Of a stretch of DNA of 56,806 nucleotides, positions 39,671-46,470 are shown piece after piece. The position numbers and the translations under genes were made by a program. The stretch lies in IMG/VR virus record IMGVR_UViG_3300010373_000054, positions 1 to 56,806 of that record. The stretch is one strand, 5' to 3'. The notes below the pieces were generated by a model. That model was not told the origin of the DNA. It saw nothing but the letters and a program-made list of their open reading frames with translations, and made no database searches. Source of the DNA: a virus. Every line of letters starts with the position of its first letter. Position 1 is the stretch's first letter.

Positions 39671-39700
39671 TTGACATTCATATGCACAATGTGCTATAAG
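39671..39700 (+). promoter_or_regulatory. promoter of 39802 gene
   Basis: TTGACA, 18 bp ending TGTGC, TATAAG. Related to the other promoters, but with one more spacer base and a stronger -10. It leaves a leader of about 95 bases. Confidence 0.7.
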
Positions 39701-39801
39701 ACTATATGAAATTGATTTTGACTTCCATCAAATTTATCAGTTTTCATAACCTCACTAGACCATAATCCATGGTCAATGTCAACTAATTTTAAGGAAAATA
39801 C

Positions 39802-40140
39802 ATGGCAAAGCGTACTACAAAATACCTCGTCACTCCTATTCAGCGCTATAATGAACGCGCCCCATATGCTGATTATAACCAGCGAAATAACAATGAAAAG
39901 CGTGATCGCCGATCATTCCTTCCCCTTGATAAGATGAATGCAGGCGACAGCGTTAATGTAATTTTCGCCAACAATGAGGAAGACTTTAATAAGCAGTTCA
40001 ACACAATGATGACTTACCTGTCAATGACTGCGTTTATCACCGGCATCCGCCTGAAGAAGAAGAAATACTTTTTCCCCGGTCATGTTCATGAATATGGCAT
40101 TACAGTCACGCATGACGGCTATTATGAGTTGGAAGATTGA
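39802..40140 (+). CDS. basic hypothetical protein beside control region
   Basis: 112 residues. Basic, Arg/Asn/Tyr-rich N-terminus (RYNERAPYADYNQRNNNEKR) and a mixed C-terminal half with KKKKYFFPGHVHEYGITVTHDG. Alone between the control region and a terminator, facing away from it. A DNA-binding role is only a guess. Confidence 0.65.
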   Translation: MAKRTTKYLVTPIQRYNERAPYADYNQRNNNEKRDRRSFLPLDKMNAGDSVNVIFANNEEDFNKQFNTMMTYLSMTAFITGIRLKKKKYFFPGHVHEYGITVTHDGYYELED

Positions 40141-40146
40141 TAAAAG

Positions 40147-40172
40147 AAAAGGGCGCTTAGAGCGCCCTTATT
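40147..40172. terminator. bidirectional terminator
   Basis: AAAAGGGCGCT-TAG-AGCGCCCTTATTT between converging genes 39802 and 40168. Confidence 0.85.
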
Positions 40173-40683
40173 TCAAATAATCTTTCAAAACTTCTTCAAC
40201 CTCTTTGTTAGTCATATCTCCTAAGTCTTTGTTTATATTAGGCTTTATATAATAATTTGTGTATTTCTTTATTCTGTCTCCGCTTGCGCCCGGATCACAA
40301 ACAGCAACTGTTTTTCTTCCTAAAGTGTTAAGCCAGCTACTTATATGTTTTGGATCATTGGAAAGTGTTGCTATTGCAGCAAACCCTAAATTATGAATTC
40401 TTACGCAGTCAAATATTCCTTCAGTTACAAACAAAGGTCCATTTCTATTGAATACTTCAAGACCGAAAACAGCAACCTTTCCGCTTGTTCGATAGGTGAA
40501 ATACCTACCCTCTCTTGGATGGTTTTTCTTCTCTTTCCCTGCTGAAGGTCTATATTGTTGATAGCCGCATATCTGACCAGAAAGATTATAAAGAAGGAAT
40601 GTTGCCACTCCTTCCTCTTCATCTATAATTGGATTATATAGGAATAAATTCACAAACCTTTCATTTAGATGTTGTGATATCAC
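40168..40683 (-). CDS. TOPRIM-domain primase-like protein
   Basis: 171 residues, GTG start coupled to the stop before it. GQICGYQQYRPSAGKEKKN, GRYFTYRT, then the TOPRIM: LFVTEGIFDC (E88) and VAVCDPGASGDRIKKY (D130). Stand-alone TOPRIM proteins of this type are related to the primase part of phage replication proteins; zinc finger and helicase parts are absent. Confidence 0.78.
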   Translation of the reverse strand: MISQHLNERFVNLFLYNPIIDEEEGVATFLLYNLSGQICGYQQYRPSAGKEKKNHPREGRYFTYRTSGKVAVFGLEVFNRNGPLFVTEGIFDCVRIHNLGFAAIATLSNDPKHISSWLNTLGRKTVAVCDPGASGDRIKKYTNYYIKPNINKDLGDMTNKEVEEVLKDYLK

Positions 40684-40808
40684 TCCACACCCCTTTCAAT
40701 CCGATCCTGTTTATATAACTCACAAGCTTGTTCAAGAGCGTTCGGAAACGCTTGTGGATAGCTCTTGCCATATTTATAAAGAGCTTTGGCGCGTTCTTGT
40801 TTGGTCAT
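40680..40808 (-). CDS. 42-residue protein
   Basis: Helical, basic (TKQERAKALYKYGKSYPQAF). Overlaps the gene before it by four bases and the TOPRIM start. The Y-x-x-G/x-ALEQACELY style is seen in small phage proteins. Confidence 0.6.
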   Translation of the reverse strand: MTKQERAKALYKYGKSYPQAFPNALEQACELYKQDRIERGVE

Positions 40809-41074
40809 TTCTTAACCTCAAAACCAACTTGTTTGATAGCTTCTTGAAAAACATCTTCAGGGATATCGGGGCATTCTTTAATAGTAGAATTTCTTCTATC
40901 ACTGCCATCGTACTTCACTTCATAAACGAACTTATGTCGCTTTGTTTCCCTGATACCTTCACCGTAAAAATTAACTCTCATAGTCACGCGATCAGTGCTT
41001 GTGTTCATATATGTTGTGAACTTCCAAACAATTGTTGAAAGCTTATCTTCGCTCATGCGTTCTACAGTTATCAT
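40805..41074 (-). CDS. hypothetical protein
   Basis: 89 residues, beta-rich, ATGA overlaps on both sides. STIVWKFTTYMNTSTDRVTMRVNFYGEG.. I see no known motif. Confidence 0.62.
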   Translation of the reverse strand: MITVERMSEDKLSTIVWKFTTYMNTSTDRVTMRVNFYGEGIRETKRHKFVYEVKYDGSDRRNSTIKECPDIPEDVFQEAIKQVGFEVKK

Positions 41075-41340
41075 TTGTTTTCTCCTTCTCTAAACCTATT
41101 ATATACTTTTTTAGAAATCTCTCTTGCTATCACATCTCCTTTCCCTTCATTCGTAGAATGTGATCTTCCTCTTTCGTCATAAGTGGGGATAAAATAGCTA
41201 GTCTTTCTATCAAATAAAGCTTCAAAAATTCTTTCATCGTCTTCAATAACTGCTTTCGCGCAATCCTCTACGCTCTTACCTTCTATGAAATGATGAAGCA
41301 TTCTTTTTAAGAATACTATCTCCTCTTTAGAAAAATCCAT
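41071..41340 (-). CDS. hypothetical helical protein
   Basis: 89 residues from ATG 41340 (AAGGAG). FSKEEIVFLKRMLHHFIEGKSVEDCAKAVIEDD; first gene of the operon that ends with the TOPRIM gene. Confidence 0.62.
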   Translation of the reverse strand: MDFSKEEIVFLKRMLHHFIEGKSVEDCAKAVIEDDERIFEALFDRKTSYFIPTYDERGRSHSTNEGKGDVIAREISKKVYNRFREGENK

Positions 41341-41363
41341 CACTCATCTCCTTTTGATAACCC

Positions 41364-41392
41364 TTTATCCCACAAACCATAATCCATGTCAA
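41364..41392 (-). promoter_or_regulatory. phage promoter
   Basis: Leftward TTGACA, 17 bp (TGGATTATGGTTTGTGG), GATAAA: best copy of the consensus. Confidence 0.8.
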
Positions 41393-41396
41393 ACAG

Positions 41397-41424
41397 AAAA
41401 AGCGCCCGTAGGCGCTTTATTTTA
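41397..41424 (-). terminator. intrinsic terminator
   Basis: Leftward AAAGCGCC-TACG-GGCGCTTTTT, closing the GC-richer block, directly before the promoter at 41364. Confidence 0.88.
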
Positions 41425-41426
41425 CT

Positions 41427-41678
41427 TCATTCGCTCTGCTCCCCTAGTGGGCTGGCGTTGAGCATGGCGCGCACCCATGCACTCTCCGCAGTTCCGAAAT
41501 CGTGCATACAGCCTATACAGCGCTCACGCTCAATTGTCGCGCCGCAACCGCCGCATGGCTTTGATGTGTTGTGCCGCAATGGCGCGTTAATGATCGGCGT
41601 AGTATTCGCGCCAAGACGTTCATCGCTGCCGCCAAGTTCGGCCATAAGGTTGAACGTGTTTTCCATGTCCTTATTCAT
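41427..41678 (-). CDS. zinc-ribbon protein
   Basis: 83 residues from ATG 41678, which overlaps the stop of the gene before it; a TTG at 41738 would add 20. C42-GG-C45 and C54-IG-C57 form a zinc ribbon (KPCGGCGATIERERCIGCMH). N-terminus NTFNLMAELGGSDERLGAN. GC-richer by eye than its surroundings. Confidence 0.65.
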   Translation of the reverse strand: MNKDMENTFNLMAELGGSDERLGANTTPIINAPLRHNTSKPCGGCGATIERERCIGCMHDFGTAESAWVRAMLNASPLGEQSE

Positions 41679-41790
41679 CGGCTTCACCTGTATTTTTATA
41701 GGCCTGTCGTCTGCATAGATCATGGAAGGAATATCCAATGGCGACGCCCGACAGCCAGATCAGAAATGTAAATATTAATTCATTGACCAT
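41671..41790 (-). CDS. 39-residue membrane protein
   Basis: AAAGGAGG lies seven bases before the ATG. One membrane helix (LIFTFLIWLSGVAIGYSF) and a polar tail. Overlaps genes on both sides. Confidence 0.6.
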   Translation of the reverse strand: MVNELIFTFLIWLSGVAIGYSFHDLCRRQAYKNTGEADE

Positions 41791-42178
41791 GACTTGCCTC
41801 CTTTACGCGTAAGATGGTGGCGTGTCCTTTGAGCACAGCAATACAGAGAGCTATGGCGGGAGTTGCAGCTACGGCGCGCTGATCATTGTTCCGGTCCGGC
41901 GACAAAACAGCCGCGTGAACATTCCAGTTTCCAGCGTACCATTTCCACCCCGGCAACACCCTCTCTGCCAGCGCGATAGCCGCGTCTACAGAGGCGGTGT
42001 AGGAAGGAACCTTGTCGATCATGACATGATCAGGTGATGGCGACCATGAATATGATCCGAAATGGTTCCATTCCACGGTGTCTTTCTTGTCGTCTGCAAC
42101 AAAAAACAGAATATGAATTTCGTGGTCCAGTCTTCTGTTCGGCCCGTCCAGCTTGGATAGTCTGTCAATGAGGGTCAT
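41780..42178 (-). CDS. SxDAAxALxERVLPGW-type phage protein
   Basis: 132 residues from ATG 42178 (GGAG nine bases before). LIDRLSKLDGPNRRLDHEIHI, TASVDAAIALAERVLPGWKW and AATPAIALCIAVLKG are landmarks of a family widespread in phages and prophages of proteobacteria, function unknown. GC-richer. Confidence 0.75.
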   Translation of the reverse strand: MTLIDRLSKLDGPNRRLDHEIHILFFVADDKKDTVEWNHFGSYSWSPSPDHVMIDKVPSYTASVDAAIALAERVLPGWKWYAGNWNVHAAVLSPDRNNDQRAVAATPAIALCIAVLKGHATILRVKEASHGQ

Positions 42179-42378
42179 GTAATTAAGCTCCAAACCAGCC
42201 ATGATATGAGAGAAGCGACCAAAGCAAAAAGGTAGAGGAAGGCGTTCGACATTGCTTGCCCCAGAGCACTCAATCCATGGGCGTAACTCTTATCGCTACG
42301 CCAAAAGGCAATGATAAAAGATATGGCTGTAATGATAGCGGGGATTAGCCACCAACCGAATTCAATGTTAATTGTCAT
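42175..42378 (-). CDS. two-helix membrane protein
   Basis: 67 residues from ATG 42378 (GGAGG). Two membrane helices (WWLIPAIITAISFIIAFW and LYLFALVASLISWLVWSL) around a polar loop. ATGA-coupled to the next. Confidence 0.65.
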   Translation of the reverse strand: MTINIEFGWWLIPAIITAISFIIAFWRSDKSYAHGLSALGQAMSNAFLYLFALVASLISWLVWSLIT

Positions 42379-42416
42379 GGCTTGGCCTCCAATGCGGCGC
42401 GTTCTTTTTCGGGTTT

Positions 42417-43049
42417 TCAAAAGCCATCAGCATCCCACTTTACTGTTTGTTTTTTCTCGTTTTCGGCCTTTAAAGCTTCATACTGACCGCGCCAGTATAT
42501 AGAGTTTGATGATGCGTTCTTCGCATTACCTTTCGCGCCGTTAAGATCGTGCTCCAATTCCTTAAACCGCGCAGTCAGCGCCGCGTTGTCGGCTTTCAAT
42601 GATGTCTGTTCCTTGAAGCTGGAACGGAAACTGCTCAACTCGTTTTCGAGATCAGCAATCTTCGCATCCTTCGCCGCAATGATGGCCTCGGCCTGCGAGC
42701 AAAACCGAACAGCTTCGCGCATTTTTCGCGACAATTCGCAGAGATAATCATAGTCGGAATAAACATCGGGTTCGTCGCCAACATCACCGAATACCGCTTT
42801 GCGAATTTCCTCAAGGTCAAAGCCAACCGTCTTCAACCCCTCGACCGGAGCGGCGGGGCGGGTGTCCCAGCGCTTAGATGCGTCCTCGTATGCTTCTTCC
42901 TTGTTCTCGTATTTAAACTCGCTCATAGGCCCGATCATGTCGTCGCAATCATCGCATTTGATGTGAGCAATCCAGCCTTCAATATCGCAATAGTAGGTGT
43001 CGAGATTACTGCCGCCACAAAACGGACAAGGCTTCAATTCATTCGCCAT
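42417..43049 (-). CDS. Lar-like zinc protein with coiled coil (antirestriction?)
   Basis: 210 residues from ATG 43049 (AGGAGG). MANELKPCPFCGGSN with C8/C11 and C32/C35 is the Lar-type zinc ribbon (restriction alleviation family), W-D-T-R closing that part (KRWDTRPA). The C-terminal half is coiled coil (AIIAAKDAKIADLENELSSF). In Rac prophage, Lar helps modification outrun type I restriction; here the role is inferred from the N-terminal half only. Confidence 0.75.
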   Translation of the reverse strand: MANELKPCPFCGGSNLDTYYCDIEGWIAHIKCDDCDDMIGPMSEFKYENKEEAYEDASKRWDTRPAAPVEGLKTVGFDLEEIRKAVFGDVGDEPDVYSDYDYLCELSRKMREAVRFCSQAEAIIAAKDAKIADLENELSSFRSSFKEQTSLKADNAALTARFKELEHDLNGAKGNAKNASSNSIYWRGQYEALKAENEKKQTVKWDADGF

Positions 43050-43085
43050 GGTTGCTGCCTCCTGTCTTTGATTCTTCACTCATAA

Positions 43086-43268
43086 TCAATTTTCCTTATG
43101 AATAGCAATCGCGCCAATAGCCGCAACAGCATGTTTCTTAAAAACTTCAACAGCACCCGGAAGCTTTTCATTTAGCTTATCCCAAGACCTATCAGAAGCG
43201 TGAGGATAATTTTCCCAACTATAATAAATAGCTTTTGCTACTTCTTCAATTGTTTTGTCGTTTAACAC
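43086..43268 (-). CDS. small helical protein, GTG start
   Basis: 60 residues from GTG 43268 (AAGGAG six bases before). NDKTIEEVAKAIYYSWENYP..W-D-K-L...VFKKHAVAAIGAIAI: a family seen in phages of rhizobia and relatives, unknown role. Confidence 0.6.
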   Translation of the reverse strand: MLNDKTIEEVAKAIYYSWENYPHASDRSWDKLNEKLPGAVEVFKKHAVAAIGAIAIHKEN

Positions 43269-43270
43269 GT

Positions 43271-43489
43271 TCAACTCCTTTCACAATCGCTTGTGATCCA
43301 TCCCCATGAATTAGCTATTTCTCTAAAAGTATTAGAAGCTCTTTCATATGAATAAAAATTGATACTCGCGATTAATCCATTTTCTTTAACATGATAAATT
43401 ACTTCACCATATCGAAAAATGAATTCAGCAAACAATTCAATTTCTACTTCGTCACTCTTAAGGTGATGGATTTTTACTTGCTTTTTCAT
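43271..43489 (-). CDS. hypothetical protein
   Basis: 72 residues from ATG 43489 (AAGGAG). Basic start KKQVKIHHLKSDEVEIELFAEF, then a beta/alpha body ending SWGWITSDCE. Confidence 0.62.
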   Translation of the reverse strand: MKKQVKIHHLKSDEVEIELFAEFIFRYGEVIYHVKENGLIASINFYSYERASNTFREIANSWGWITSDCERS

Positions 43490-43550
43490 TTCTTTTTCTC
43501 CTTTTACCAAACATTCGGGAAACCGCCCCGTAAGGCGGAAACCGGAAGGT

Positions 43551-43739
43551 TTAGAATACCAACTCTCTAACAACAACGTGTTCCGGGAAGATTGCCTTGT
43601 TTTCATGCCAGTAATTGACCGCGTGTTCCAAAGATTCAAACTTGGTGGCGCGATCAACACTTACGAGGCGCTTCTTTTCTTTATTCCAAGCGCAAGTGCT
43701 GTCTGTTGCGGGTGTGATGTAGATTGCTTCGGTTTTCAT
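43551..43739 (-). CDS. small hypothetical protein
   Basis: 62 residues. KTEAIYITPATDSTCAWNKEK.. then FESLEHAVNYWHENKAIFPE. First gene after its promoter; a CCGCC/GGCGG stem without T run lies after it (43522-43540). Confidence 0.62.
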   Translation of the reverse strand: MKTEAIYITPATDSTCAWNKEKKRLVSVDRATKFESLEHAVNYWHENKAIFPEHVVVRELVF

Positions 43740-43778
43740 TCCCGTTTCTCCAACTCGTTTGTTTTATTCTCTGAACCC

Positions 43779-43807
43779 TTTATCTCACATCCATAAACCA
43801 TGTGCAA
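43779..43807 (-). promoter_or_regulatory. phage promoter
   Basis: Leftward TTGCAC, 17 bp (ATGGTTTATGGATGTGA), GATAAA. Confidence 0.75.
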
Positions 43808-43828
43808 CAACTATTTTACCCAAAACGC

Positions 43829-43862
43829 AAAAAAAAAGGGATGTGCCGATTAAGCACACCCT
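43829..43862 (-). terminator. intrinsic terminator
   Basis: Leftward GGGTGTGC-TTAATC-GGCACATCCC then T9. Ends the operon 44932-43869. Confidence 0.88.
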
Positions 43863-43868
43863 TCATTG

Positions 43869-43955
43869 TTAAATGAAATTGACTATTACAATTATTGCAA
43901 TAGCGGCTCCTACAAACATTCCCAAAATGCTTGAAAGCATGAACGAGTCACTCAC
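43869..43955 (-). CDS. 28-residue membrane peptide, GTG start
   Basis: GTG 43955 after AGGAAGG gives MSDSFMLSSILGMFVGAAIA... , one membrane helix. Near-duplicate of the peptide at 44166 and followed by the same 19 bases, so both are probably real. Confidence 0.55.
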   Translation of the reverse strand: MSDSFMLSSILGMFVGAAIAIIVIVNFI

Positions 43956-44148
43956 CAACCTTCCTCCATATAACTGTACGCCCTTCCCTACGAAACGAAA
44001 TCTTCCCTTCCTTGCGAAGCTTCTGCAATGTCCTGTCTGCAATCCTGTAAGCTGCATCAGGAAGACCAGAATGAAGGAAAGCGAAAGTAAATTCATCATT
44101 GTTTTTGATGCGAGCTAGAATCTCGTATTTAATTATTTCTTTTTCCAT
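43948..44148 (-). CDS. winged-helix-like DNA-binding protein
   Basis: 66 residues from ATG 44148. EIIKYEILARIKNNDEFTFA..AAYRIADRTLQKLRKEGKISFRREGRTVIW: three helices and a beta wing, fitting a small transcription regulator. Lies between the two duplicate membrane peptides. Confidence 0.68.
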   Translation of the reverse strand: MEKEIIKYEILARIKNNDEFTFAFLHSGLPDAAYRIADRTLQKLRKEGKISFRREGRTVIWRKVGE

Positions 44149-44165
44149 ATTAAACCCCTTCATTG

Positions 44166-44246
44166 TTAAATGAATATTCCAATTGTGCAAACTATTGCAG
44201 CACCTACAAGAATGCCACAAAACAAACCTTGAAAGTAATCACTCAT
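44166..44246 (-). CDS. 26-residue membrane peptide
   Basis: TGATG-coupled to the gene before it. MSDYFQGLFCGILVGAAIVC.., paralogue of 43869 (MSD-F..L, GI-x-VGAAI, FI end). Confidence 0.55.
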   Translation of the reverse strand: MSDYFQGLFCGILVGAAIVCTIGIFI

Positions 44247-44932
44247 CACCTAGCATCCTTAATCTTTGTCAAAGTTTCAATTGCCTGTTCAATATCATCC
44301 TTAGACCATGTGCGACCGCCATCAACAACTCTGATATTGATTGCATGATAACCGTCTGTTGACAGTTTCAACCGTCCATACGTTCCAGCCTTGAGCCGCT
44401 TAACGGTTACTTCTTCAACTGGATTGTGTTTACTTTCTTCCAAAGTTTCATAGAAAACCCTTACATATTCTTCAACACTTTTACCATCAATTTTTATTTC
44501 CAGAGCGCGAAATCCTTCTTCAATAGTATGGAATTCTTCAACATACTCACTCACAATATTTTCACAATCTTCTTCATCGCCATAGATGAATTTTCCGCTT
44601 CCTGAATAAACACAATCACGGTCATCTTCAAATTCGTCTTTGTTGCCAGATTGATCAACCCAACCTCTATCACTCTTGACCATCGGCCCTACAACAACGC
44701 CGCCCTTGGTTACGTACTTCTTGCCTACTTCCAGTTTAAGAACTTCTCGAACTTCTACATCGATATCTTGATAAATATTTAGAAACACTGGAAAGCCATG
44801 TTCACTATCCTCTCCTGAAATTGTGTAAGTTTCTCCATTCCAAAGTTCTTCAATTGGATACCACTTATTAGCCTTTAGATATCCATTAGTGACAGACCAA
44901 TGCTTATCATTCTTAATCTTAACTTCAACCAT
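44246..44932 (-). CDS. three-module SH3-like / YxTxGG / GxYG protein
   Basis: 228 residues from ATG 44932 (AAAGGA). Module 1 (1-70): MVEVKIKND..LKANKWYPIEEL..YTISGEDSEHG, SH3-like. Module 2 (73-135): LEVGKKYVTKGGVVVGPMVK...CVYSGSGKFIYGDEED, shared with 30414. Module 3 (175-228): VEEVTVKRLKAGTYGRLKLS..AINIRVVDGGRTWSKDDIEQAIETL. The fullest combination of the modules in the window. Confidence 0.72.
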   Translation of the reverse strand: MVEVKIKNDKHWSVTNGYLKANKWYPIEELWNGETYTISGEDSEHGFPVFLNIYQDIDVEVREVLKLEVGKKYVTKGGVVVGPMVKSDRGWVDQSGNKDEFEDDRDCVYSGSGKFIYGDEEDCENIVSEYVEEFHTIEEGFRALEIKIDGKSVEEYVRVFYETLEESKHNPVEEVTVKRLKAGTYGRLKLSTDGYHAINIRVVDGGRTWSKDDIEQAIETLTKIKDAR

Positions 44933-44933
44933 C

Positions 44934-45248
44934 TTATTTCCTTTCACATTTAACTTTTGCTGTCATCCACACTAAAGCTTGCTGCGGTGTTGTCTCATAT
45001 GGCCGCTGCAACGTTTTCTCTTTAAAGTGGTTCTCAATTCCTTTACCGACAAACTCACAATGTTGCAAGCTCCAAAATTCACCCAAACTCTCGACAGGAT
45101 TATCAACCATATACAATGTACCAATGTGTGTGTCTTTTGGTCCGAATACTGATTCACCAGCTTTTGATTCGTTCAGAGTGCAACATGCAACTGAAAACGC
45201 AATCAGAGAAGCCCAAATAAGGTGAATACTAACGTCCTTCCATGTCAT
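44934..45248 (-). CDS. exported small protein
   Basis: 104 residues from ATG 45248. A signal sequence (HLIWASLIAFSVACCTLNES) is followed by a soluble domain with further cysteines (LQHCEFVGKG..KVKCE). VACC could be a lipobox. Resembles periplasmic small phage proteins; role unknown. Confidence 0.65.
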   Translation of the reverse strand: MTWKDVSIHLIWASLIAFSVACCTLNESKAGESVFGPKDTHIGTLYMVDNPVESLGEFWSLQHCEFVGKGIENHFKEKTLQRPYETTPQQALVWMTAKVKCERK

Positions 45249-45249
45249 G

Positions 45250-45387
45250 TTAAACCAACCCTCCAATCAACTTGTTATAGTGTTCAAACAATTTCTCATC
45301 GTTAGTGACGTACCAGCCCGAATCAACCTTAATATGATAAAGCCAGTTTGACAACTGTTTTGTTTCTGCATCGAATAAGAATTTCAT
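45250..45387 (-). CDS. 45-residue protein
   Basis: ATGA overlap with the gene before it. KFLFDAETKQLSNWLYHIKV and EKLFEHYNKLIGG; no family seen. Confidence 0.55.
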   Translation of the reverse strand: MKFLFDAETKQLSNWLYHIKVDSGWYVTNDEKLFEHYNKLIGGLV

Positions 45388-45560
45388 GTTTCAGCCTTTT
45401 CAAAAGTTACCAACTTAACAATAGCTTCATCAAGCTGTTTCAACCTGTCTTTGTAATTGTTGGCGAAAGCCCATGCTCCATTTCCGGGGCTTGAATAAAA
45501 ATCAAGCTTATCCTGACAATGTTTATGCTGTTCGATAAGATATTCTAATGCTTTTTCCAT
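45384..45560 (-). CDS. small helical protein
   Basis: 58 residues from ATG 45560 (AAGGAGAT). EKALEYLIEQHKHCQDKLDF..KDRLKQLDEAIVKLV, a helical hairpin. First gene of its operon. Confidence 0.62.
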   Translation of the reverse strand: MEKALEYLIEQHKHCQDKLDFYSSPGNGAWAFANNYKDRLKQLDEAIVKLVTFEKAET

Positions 45561-45582
45561 CTTTCGATCTCCTTCATAAACC

Positions 45583-45611
45583 ACTTTAAACGATATCACA
45601 ACCATAAGCAA
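45583..45611 (-). promoter_or_regulatory. phage promoter, weaker match
   Basis: Leftward TTGCTT, 17 bp (ATGGTTGTGATATCGTT), TAAAGT. Confidence 0.5.
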
Positions 45612-45612
45612 C

Positions 45613-45640
45613 AAAAAAGAGCGCCGAAGCGCTCTTAATT
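45613..45640 (-). terminator. intrinsic terminator
   Basis: Leftward AAGAGCGC-TTCG-GCGCTCTT then T run: the same hairpin as at 30323, now on the other strand. Confidence 0.9.
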
Positions 45641-45850
45641 TTAGTCTTCAATCTTTTCTACGTATGTTCCGATATTTTCTTCAGTGAATCCTTGAGAATA
45701 AATGCTACCGTGATTATCAACCTTAAAATAATATTTTTCAAATCCGTAATCTTCAACTTCAGAAATCACATAATATTCTTCTCGAATATCAGGATGGATA
45801 GAGAACAAACCATAATCAATAATCTTGATCTTATCGCCAACTTTAAGCAT
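45641..45850 (-). CDS. SH3-like MLKVGDK protein
   Basis: 69 residues from ATG 45850 (GAGGAGAAGAATA). MLKVGDKIKIIDYGLFSIHP..YYVISEVEDYGF..YFKVDNHGSI. Ribosome site and first seven codons are nearly identical to the upstream gene at 46241. Confidence 0.7.
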   Translation of the reverse strand: MLKVGDKIKIIDYGLFSIHPDIREEYYVISEVEDYGFEKYYFKVDNHGSIYSQGFTEENIGTYVEKIED

Positions 45851-46241
45851 TATTCTTCTCCTCAAGATAATCAGCCAAGTTGTTGAAAAGTTTTGCTGCA
45901 TTTCGAAGTTCTTCAGCATTTAGAATGTGAATAGTTTTGTCATCATTTCCACCCCTATCAACAAGAGATATATTAATTCCTTCCTGATGGCTGTTTTCTT
46001 CTCTTACAAAAAACCTCCCATAAATGCCATGCTCAAGATACTTTTTTACTTCCTTTACGGGATTCATTTCGTCATAAAACAACTCAAGTTCTTCGTCATT
46101 ATACCACCACTCTTTTTCAAGCATGTAGGTGAGTCTTGGATCGTCACGATCTACTTTAACAATTCTAGAAATTGTACCAATGGAATCTTCTCCGCCATTG
46201 ATAATCTTCACAACACGAACTTTATCACCAACTTTAAGCAT
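45843..46241 (-). CDS. SH3-like plus GxYG module protein
   Basis: 132 residues. MLKVGDKVRVVKIINGGEDS..TISRIVKVDRDD barrel, then VKEVKKYLEHGIYGRFFVRE..NISLVDRGG..ILNAEELRNAAKLFNNLADYL. TAATG-coupled to the gene before it. Confidence 0.72.
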   Translation of the reverse strand: MLKVGDKVRVVKIINGGEDSIGTISRIVKVDRDDPRLTYMLEKEWWYNDEELELFYDEMNPVKEVKKYLEHGIYGRFFVREENSHQEGINISLVDRGGNDDKTIHILNAEELRNAAKLFNNLADYLEEKNNA

Positions 46242-46252
46242 TATTCTTCTCC
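46222..46252 (-). repeat. 31-bp direct repeat, copy 1 (copy 2 at 45831-45861)
   Basis: Covers ribosome site, start codon and first codons of two neighbouring SH3-like genes. One base differs between copies. Confidence 0.88.
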
Positions 46253-46405
46253 AACTGTTGCATACATTTCAACTTCATCCCAATCAATGAAGCTCGCCAT
46301 ATCATATTCAGTGTAGCCATCAAGCATTACCACCCGAACAAAGTCATTAGGGTCTACTCCTTCAGGCATTACACCATGAGCGATTTTGTAATTCAGCTTA
46401 TCCAT
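46241..46405 (-). CDS. small acidic protein
   Basis: 54 residues: MDKLNYKIAHGVMPEGVDPN then DFVRVVMLDGYTEYDMASFI. First gene after the promoter at 46439. Not recognised. Confidence 0.6.
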   Translation of the reverse strand: MDKLNYKIAHGVMPEGVDPNDFVRVVMLDGYTEYDMASFIDWDEVEMYATVGEE

Positions 46406-46438
46406 AATCAACAATCCCTTTCCTTCTTTCGATGATCA

Positions 46439-46467
46439 TTTATCGCACATGATAAAAAGTCCGTCAA
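46439..46467 (-). promoter_or_regulatory. phage promoter
   Basis: Leftward TTGACG, 17 bp ending CATGTGC, GATAAA. Confidence 0.75.
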
Positions 46468-46470
46468 CAA

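Larger units (their letters stand above)
39211..39801. other. non-coding control region B / candidate replication origin
   Basis: About 590 bp without a gene. From left: AAAATCCATCAA (39222), AT-only stretch (39276-39345) with TGATAAATTGATTA (39322), AAAATCCATCAA (39393) and inverted TTTTTGATGGAAA (39423); two adjacent 21-bp repeats (39484-39525); two 19-20-bp repeats ATGAAAT..GCCTTTTTAGC (39531, 39563); a rightward promoter at 39671. Tandem short repeats beside an AT-rich stretch and a nuclease gene is the look of an origin, but a promoter/operator array is also possible. Confidence 0.6.

Noticed and set aside
39754-39782. Leftward TTGACA at 39777-39782 as a promoter
   Set aside because: -35 and spacer words match the phage promoter, but the -10 (TCTAGT) does not; kept out of the list.
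43041-43085. 14-codon frame overlapping the Lar-like start
   Set aside because: No good ribosome site and overlaps the AGGAGG of the Lar-like gene.
43522-43540. CCGCC/GGCGG stem as terminator
   Set aside because: No T run on either side; could be a structural or regulatory element but not supported.
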